Under the pieces are notes generated by a model that had not been told where the DNA came from, made no database searches, and worked only from the letters and a program-made list of their open reading frames with translations. A DNA stretch of 28,707 bases from Tannerella sp. Its GTDB lineage: Bacteria; Bacteroidota; Bacteroidia; Bacteroidales; Tannerellaceae. The stretch spans positions 1 through 28,707 of the forward strand of contig JAITBC010000098.1 of NCBI GenBank assembly GCA_031283785.1. The letters are read 5' to 3'. Below are positions 25,235 to 28,707 of this stretch, one piece after another (positions within the stretch are counted from its first letter, which is position 1; each line of letters starts with the position of its first letter). Made by a program: the position numbers and the translations under genes.

Positions 25235-26041
25235 ATGAAAAAGTTTATTTTTTTACTGCTTATCAGCATCTTCGGCGCTAATGCTTTTGCCGGGCAGGTA
25301 GATACGGTTGAAGTCTTCAGCCCTTCTATGAACATCAAACTGAAAAATGTCGTGATCCTCCCTGCCGGCTATGAAAACCGGACAAACTTGCCTGTTTTGT
25401 ATCTGCTCCATGGATACGGCGGGAACTGCAAATCATGGTTACAGATAAAACCCGAACTGCCGGACCTCGCAACGCAGTACCATATGATTATCGTATGTCC
25501 CGACGGGAAAAATTCATGGTATTGGGACAGCCCCGTAAATCCAAAAATGAAATACGAAACTTATGTGTCCGAGGAATTGGTTAACTATATCGATAAGAAC
25601 TACAAAACCCGGGCAGACAAATCGGGTCGGGCCGTAACGGGACTTAGCATGGGCGGACACGGAGGTCTATGGCTCGGCCTGCGCCATTCGTCCGTATTCG
25701 GCGCCTGTGGCTCTACAAGTGGCGGTGTGGACATTCGCCCTTTCCTCAACAACTGGGAAATGAAAGACGCCTTAGGCAATTATAATGAAAACCGCGAACG
25801 ATGGGATAAGCATACGGTTATCGAACAGCTACACCTCGTCAAACCGGGACTCGCAATTATCATTGATTGCGGAACAGAAGATTTTTTCTATGAAGTGAAC
25901 GAACGCCTCCACCATGAATTGTTATATCGCAATATACAACATGATTATATTTCCCGACCGGGCGCACACAACGGAGAATACTGGAATAACTCAATCGAGT
26001 ATCAACTTTTATTTTTCAGCAAATTCTTCAGGAAAAAGTGA
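25235..26041 (+). CDS. Secreted esterase of the esterase-D/putative-esterase family (alpha/beta hydrolase)
   Basis: A 268-residue protein from ATG 25235. The signal peptide is MKKFIFLLLISIFGANAFAG, cut near residue 19 or 20. Upstream in-frame ATGs lie within secDF or its promoter. The fold is the PF00756 type: LPVLYLLHGYGGNCKSW (52-68, oxyanion region), IIVCPDGKNSWYWDSP, AVTGLSMGGHGGLWLG (133-148, nucleophile Ser138 in GLSMG), DCGTEDFFYEVN (Asp216 as likely acid) and PGAHNGEYW with His245. The complete triad suggests an active carboxylesterase, acting in the periplasm or outside on acyl groups, possibly acetyl or feruloyl groups on polysaccharides. Substrate cannot be deduced. It stands alone between secDF (divergent) and the candidate RNA and nadK (convergent). 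Confidence 0.9.
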   Translation: MKKFIFLLLISIFGANAFAGQVDTVEVFSPSMNIKLKNVVILPAGYENRTNLPVLYLLHGYGGNCKSWLQIKPELPDLATQYHMIIVCPDGKNSWYWDSPVNPKMKYETYVSEELVNYIDKNYKTRADKSGRAVTGLSMGGHGGLWLGLRHSSVFGACGSTSGGVDIRPFLNNWEMKDALGNYNENRERWDKHTVIEQLHLVKPGLAIIIDCGTEDFFYEVNERLHHELLYRNIQHDYISRPGAHNGEYWNNSIEYQLLFFSKFFRKK

Positions 26042-26140
26042 AACCCGGCAGATTTTCCGGAGAAACGGCAAGCAGCGTGAAACGCCACATATACAGCACC
26101 TTAGGCTTGTAGAAACTACCCCGTAGAAAAGGGAACTCCC

Positions 26141-26171
26141 ATAAAAAAGAAAAGGTTGTCTCACGACAACC
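26141..26171 (-). terminator. Intrinsic terminator for nadK and the candidate RNA
   Basis: Minus strand: GGTTGTC (26165-26171), loop GTGA, GACAACC (26154-26160), then TTTTCTTTTTTAT. A 7-pair perfect stem with a stable GNRA-type loop and a T-run, a strong Rho-independent terminator about 117 bases past the nadK stop. Confidence 0.8.
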
Positions 26172-26213
26172 ACAATCTTCATTGTTAACCTTAAATCTAA
26201 TACCATGAAAAAC
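26141..26213 (-). ncRNA. Candidate small RNA with its own promoter and terminator
   Basis: On the minus strand TTG (26245-26247), a 17-base gap and TATCTTTG (26220-26227) form a promoter. Transcription from about 26213 would run roughly 55 bases to a strong hairpin and T-run, giving a product near 73 nt. The leader includes GGTTAAC and a short ORF start (ATG at 26205, MVLDLRLTMK), which runs through the hairpin and so is unlikely to be the product. It lies between the ends of the esterase (+) and nadK (-). The identity is not known to me. Confidence 0.45.
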
Positions 26214-26287
26214 ACGATGCAAAGATAATGCATTTTATGTTATCCAACATAATTTCTCGGCAGAAAAATTCATCGTATTATGTTTAT

Positions 26288-27160
26288 TTAACTTCTGGCG
26301 TCTGCTCCCCACATTAATTTTTCGCGTAAAGTCTGGTAAAAAGTCTGATTAAATCGTTTAATCACGCGTGTCACAAATCCAGCCCTGCTGATTTTCAGCG
26401 ATATACCAGTCGGAAGGTCTTCAGAACGCCCGTCTAATGAGACAAGGAATGAATTTGTACGACTTTCGACATTTAACATTATTATATAATCATCCGGAAT
26501 GACAACCGGACGAACATTTAAAGAATGTGGCGCAACCGGACTTAATATAAAATTACGGCTCTGCGGCAGCAAAATAGGTCCGTTTACGCTCATGGAATAA
26601 GCGGTAGAGCCGGTGGGTGTTGCTACGACAAGCCCATCCGCCACATAAGAAGTCAGGTAATCATCATTCAAAAAGGTATGTACCGTAACCATCGACGATG
26701 TGTCGCGCTTCAATACGGCAACTTCATTAAGCGCATAATTGAAGCCGCCGAAAGCACATTCTTCCGTACACATCCGCAAGAGCGAGCGTTCTTCTATTTT
26801 ATAATCTCCCCGGAACAATTCGTCTAATGTCTCATCTATCTGATCGCTCCCAACGTCCGCAAGAAACCCAAGATGTCCCGTATTAATGCCCAAGATAGGG
26901 ATATTCTGCCTGTTCACCTCCTGAGCCGTACGCAGAAAAGTGCCGTCGCCTCCTACGCTCAGCGCTATATCAAGATCGAATGTTTCACTGTTTATAATTC
27001 CTGACTTTTCAGGATGATAACCAAATTTTTCAATCATGAAATCATAATATGCGGAGCGAATATAAATTTCAGCCCCTAAAGCATTCAGTTTGCCGAATAA
27101 TCCTTTTATAACAGGCAGTTTATCGGCTTTACAGTCACTGCCAAATACCCCTATTCTCAT
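26288..27160 (-). CDS. nadK: NAD kinase
   Basis: A 290-residue cytoplasmic enzyme starting MRIGVFGSDCKADKLPVIKG. It has the family hallmarks: SVGGDGTFLRTAQEVN (the GGDGT motif at 70-74), PILGINTGHLGFLADVG, ALNEVAVLKR (Asn145-Glu146), YVADGLVVATPTGSTAYSMS and SPVAPHSLNVRPVV. It phosphorylates NAD to NADP with ATP or a similar donor. Length is normal. It is divergent from pdxJ, with a 115-base shared upstream region. Confidence 0.97.
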   Translation of the reverse strand: MRIGVFGSDCKADKLPVIKGLFGKLNALGAEIYIRSAYYDFMIEKFGYHPEKSGIINSETFDLDIALSVGGDGTFLRTAQEVNRQNIPILGINTGHLGFLADVGSDQIDETLDELFRGDYKIEERSLLRMCTEECAFGGFNYALNEVAVLKRDTSSMVTVHTFLNDDYLTSYVADGLVVATPTGSTAYSMSVNGPILLPQSRNFILSPVAPHSLNVRPVVIPDDYIIMLNVESRTNSFLVSLDGRSEDLPTGISLKISRAGFVTRVIKRFNQTFYQTLREKLMWGADARS

Positions 27161-27211
27161 TTTGTCAATATATTTTTGGATAAATATCTCTGTTATTTCA
27201 TTAATTACTTG

Positions 27212-27219
27212 TACATTTG
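27212..27219 (+). promoter_or_regulatory. -7 element for pdxJ
   Basis: TACATTTG matches TAnnTTTG, 56 bases before the pdxJ ATG. No strong -33 TTTG. It lies 17 bases from the opposing nadK element. Confidence 0.45.
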
Positions 27220-27236
27220 CACTTGACTTATCGCTG

Positions 27237-27244
27237 CAAAGTTA
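27237..27244 (-). promoter_or_regulatory. -7 element for nadK
   Basis: The minus strand reads TAACTTTG, a match to TAnnTTTG, 76 bases before the nadK ATG. The nadK transcript would run across the pdxJ -7 element, so the divergent promoters overlap. Confidence 0.45.
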
Positions 27245-27275
27245 TAAGAAAGAGTTATAATAACAGACTTTTAGC

Positions 27276-28001
27276 ATGACAAAATTAAGTGTAAACATAA
27301 ATAAAGTTGCAACTATACGTAATTCACGCGGCGGGAACATCCCCGACGTCGCAAAAGTAGCGCATGACTGCGAGAGGTTTGGCGCACAGGGGATTACCGT
27401 ACATCCACGCCCGGATGAACGTCATATAAGATACCGCGACGTTTACGAAATAAAAACGCTGATTAAAACCGAATTAAATATTGAAGGGAATCCGAGCCAA
27501 AGGTTCATTGAGCTTGTAACGGATATCAAACCGGCACAGGTGACGCTTGTTCCCGACGATCCGGACGCCCTTACGTCAAACCGGGGGTGGAACGTAGAGG
27601 CCGACTTTGATAAACTTGCCGAAATCGTCGGACTTTTCCGGTCGAAGGGTATACGCACTTCGATTTTCGTGGAGACAGACCTGAAAAATATCGCCTGTGC
27701 AGCAAAGACCGGAGTTGACCGTATAGAACTGTACACCGGCCCTTATGCGGAAAATTATGCCAAAAGCCGGGAAGATGCGATTGCACCGTTTATCGAAGCG
27801 GCAAACCTTGCCAAAGAACTCGGGCTGAGGATTAATGCCGGGCATGACCTGTGCCTGCCGAACCTCGGATATTTTGTGTCGCAGATACCTTTCATTGATG
27901 AGGTATCAATCGGACATGCGCTTATTTGCGACGCCTTATATTACGGACTGGAGAAAAGAATCTCAATGTATAATGAATGTATTAAACAAAACAGGAAATA
28001 A
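27276..28001 (+). CDS. pdxJ: Pyridoxine 5'-phosphate synthase
   Basis: A 241-residue TIM-barrel enzyme of normal length. It starts [20 protein letters not shown], then [71 protein letters not shown] and [19 protein letters not shown], followed by [19 protein letters not shown]. PdxJ condenses 1-deoxyxylulose 5-phosphate with 3-amino-2-oxopropyl phosphate to make pyridoxine phosphate (DXP-dependent vitamin B6 route). The exbB-like gene starts 19 bases later in the same direction, suggesting co-transcription, an arrangement I recall from other Bacteroidales. Confidence 0.97.
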   Translation: MTKLSVNINKVATIRNSRGGNIPDVAKVAHDCERFGAQGITVHPRPDERHIRYRDVYEIKTLIKTELNIEGNPSQRFIELVTDIKPAQVTLVPDDPDALTSNRGWNVEADFDKLAEIVGLFRSKGIRTSIFVETDLKNIACAAKTGVDRIELYTGPYAENYAKSREDAIAPFIEAANLAKELGLRINAGHDLCLPNLGYFVSQIPFIDEVSIGHALICDALYYGLEKRISMYNECIKQNRK

Positions 28002-28020
28002 CTTATTAACAGATAAAAAA

Positions 28021-28707
28021 ATGAATGTTCTATTATTATTACAACAGACAGGAGGGGCTGCGGCAAATACGCCGCCGGTACTGACGGAAACAATTACGGA
28101 TACCTTGCCTACGGAAGCGCAGATGAATATTCTCGATCTTGCCGCGAAAGGAGGATGGATTATGCTGGTATTACTTGCATTATCATTCATTGCCATTTTT
28201 ATTTTCCTGCAACGGTTTTTCATCTTGCGCCGTGCAAATAAAAATGACGAGAGTTTTATGAACCGGATAAAAGACTATATTCACGACGGAAAGATCGATT
28301 CGGCAATCAACCTGTGCCGCAAGTCAAAAAACCCGTCGGCGCGAATGATTGAAAAAGGGATATCACGCCTCGGACGGCCGATGAACGACGTACTGGTAGC
28401 GATTGAAAATGTCGGTAATATCGAAGTTGCCAAATTAGAAAAAGGATTCCCTATTATGGCTACAATAGCGGCAGTCGCGCCGATGATCGGTTTCCTCGGC
28501 ACGGTGACCGGCATGGTCCACGCATTTTTCGCCATGGAACATGCAGGCACGAATGTTGACGTCACATTACTGTCAGGCGGAATCTACAAAGCTCTTGTTA
28601 CTACCGTCGGAGGCCTCATTGTGGGAATAGTAGCCCTCTTCGGATATAACTATCTGGTTTCACAGGTGGACAGTGTTGTCAACAACATGGAATCACGTAC
28701 GATGGAA
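28021..28707 (+). CDS. exbB: MotA/TolQ/ExbB proton-channel family protein (partial at window end)
   Basis: ATG 28021 opens a frame that stays open to the last base, 229 codons, with the C-terminus beyond the window. After MNVLLLLQQTGG and a Pro/Thr-rich segment comes a membrane helix (about 43-65, WIMLVLLALSFIAIFIFLQR). A cytoplasmic helical part follows (INLCRKSKNPSARMIEKGIS, VAIENVGNIEVAKLEKGFPI), then two more membrane helices (PMIGFLGTVTGMVHAFFAM and ALVTTVGGLIVGIVALFGY). This is the TolQ/ExbB plan. It couples the proton gradient to TonB or TolA, and so would power SusC-type transporters such as the one in this window. ExbB or TolQ cannot be told apart without the next genes. Confidence 0.92.
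   Translation, partial: MNVLLLLQQTGGAAANTPPVLTETITDTLPTEAQMNILDLAAKGGWIMLVLLALSFIAIFIFLQRFFILRRANKNDESFMNRIKDYIHDGKIDSAINLCRKSKNPSARMIEKGISRLGRPMNDVLVAIENVGNIEVAKLEKGFPIMATIAAVAPMIGFLGTVTGMVHAFFAMEHAGTNVDVTLLSGGIYKALVTTVGGLIVGIVALFGYNYLVSQVDSVVNNMESRTME

Noticed and set aside
1..28707. CRISPR arrays, tRNA or rRNA genes, intact prophage or conjugative element
   Set aside because: No regularly spaced repeats, no cloverleaf-like or rRNA-like sequence, and no integrase, capsid or mobilisation gene seen on either strand.

Overview
The window comes from a member of the Bacteroidota, most likely the order Bacteroidales. The evidence is a SusC/SusD pair, many lipoproteins with an N-terminal lipobox, a single-chain SecDF, DUF5000-type glycan-binding lipoproteins, and repeated matches to the Bacteroidota promoter (-7 TAnnTTTG, sometimes with TTTG or TTG at -33) placed sensibly upstream of genes. 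Genus cannot be fixed from this sequence. I see no tRNA, rRNA, CRISPR array or intact mobile element.

Layout. Bases 1-3083 hold the tail of an unknown gene, a frameshifted and truncated clostripain-type (C11) lipoprotein, and a minus-strand pair of lipoprotein genes (CotH-like, then SUMF1/FGE-like) behind one clear promoter. Bases 3228-3804 hold a promoter-like block and a secreted protein of unknown function. Bases 4006-6023 are a minus-strand nickel unit: a NicO/UreH-type transporter followed by larC for the nickel-pincer cofactor. Bases 6180-6597 hold a second copy of the 96-base promoter-like block, followed by a small ORF split by a 17-G tract. Bases 6802-18372 are a fucose-directed polysaccharide utilisation locus: susC, susD, two DUF5000 lipoproteins, a GH29 alpha-L-fucosidase and a GH95 family enzyme. 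A convergent DUF5009 membrane acyltransferase-like gene lies beyond it. From 19.6 kb on the content is housekeeping: trmB, mrp/apbC, a dead transposase fragment, secDF, a secreted esterase, nadK, pdxJ and the start of an exbB/tolQ gene.

How the genes fit together. SusC/SusD and the two DUF5000 lipoproteins should capture and import a fucosylated glycan at the outer membrane, while GH29 and GH95 remove terminal fucose or a related sugar. No regulator (HTCS, ECF sigma/anti-sigma or AraC type) is in the window, so control must lie elsewhere or in the upstream leader. The nickel transporter and LarC make sense together as nickel import plus insertion into the pincer cofactor; the lactate-racemase-type client is not in view.

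Best leads for new biology: (1) the two 96-base promoter-like blocks, each a short distance upstream of an uncharacterised small gene; (2) the 17-G tract that puts a small ORF out of frame just upstream of susC, a possible phase-variation switch; (3) a compact minus-strand promoter-to-terminator unit of about 73 nt between the esterase and nadK, a candidate small RNA; (4) a 107-base element with long inverted ends between the GH29 and GH95 genes.
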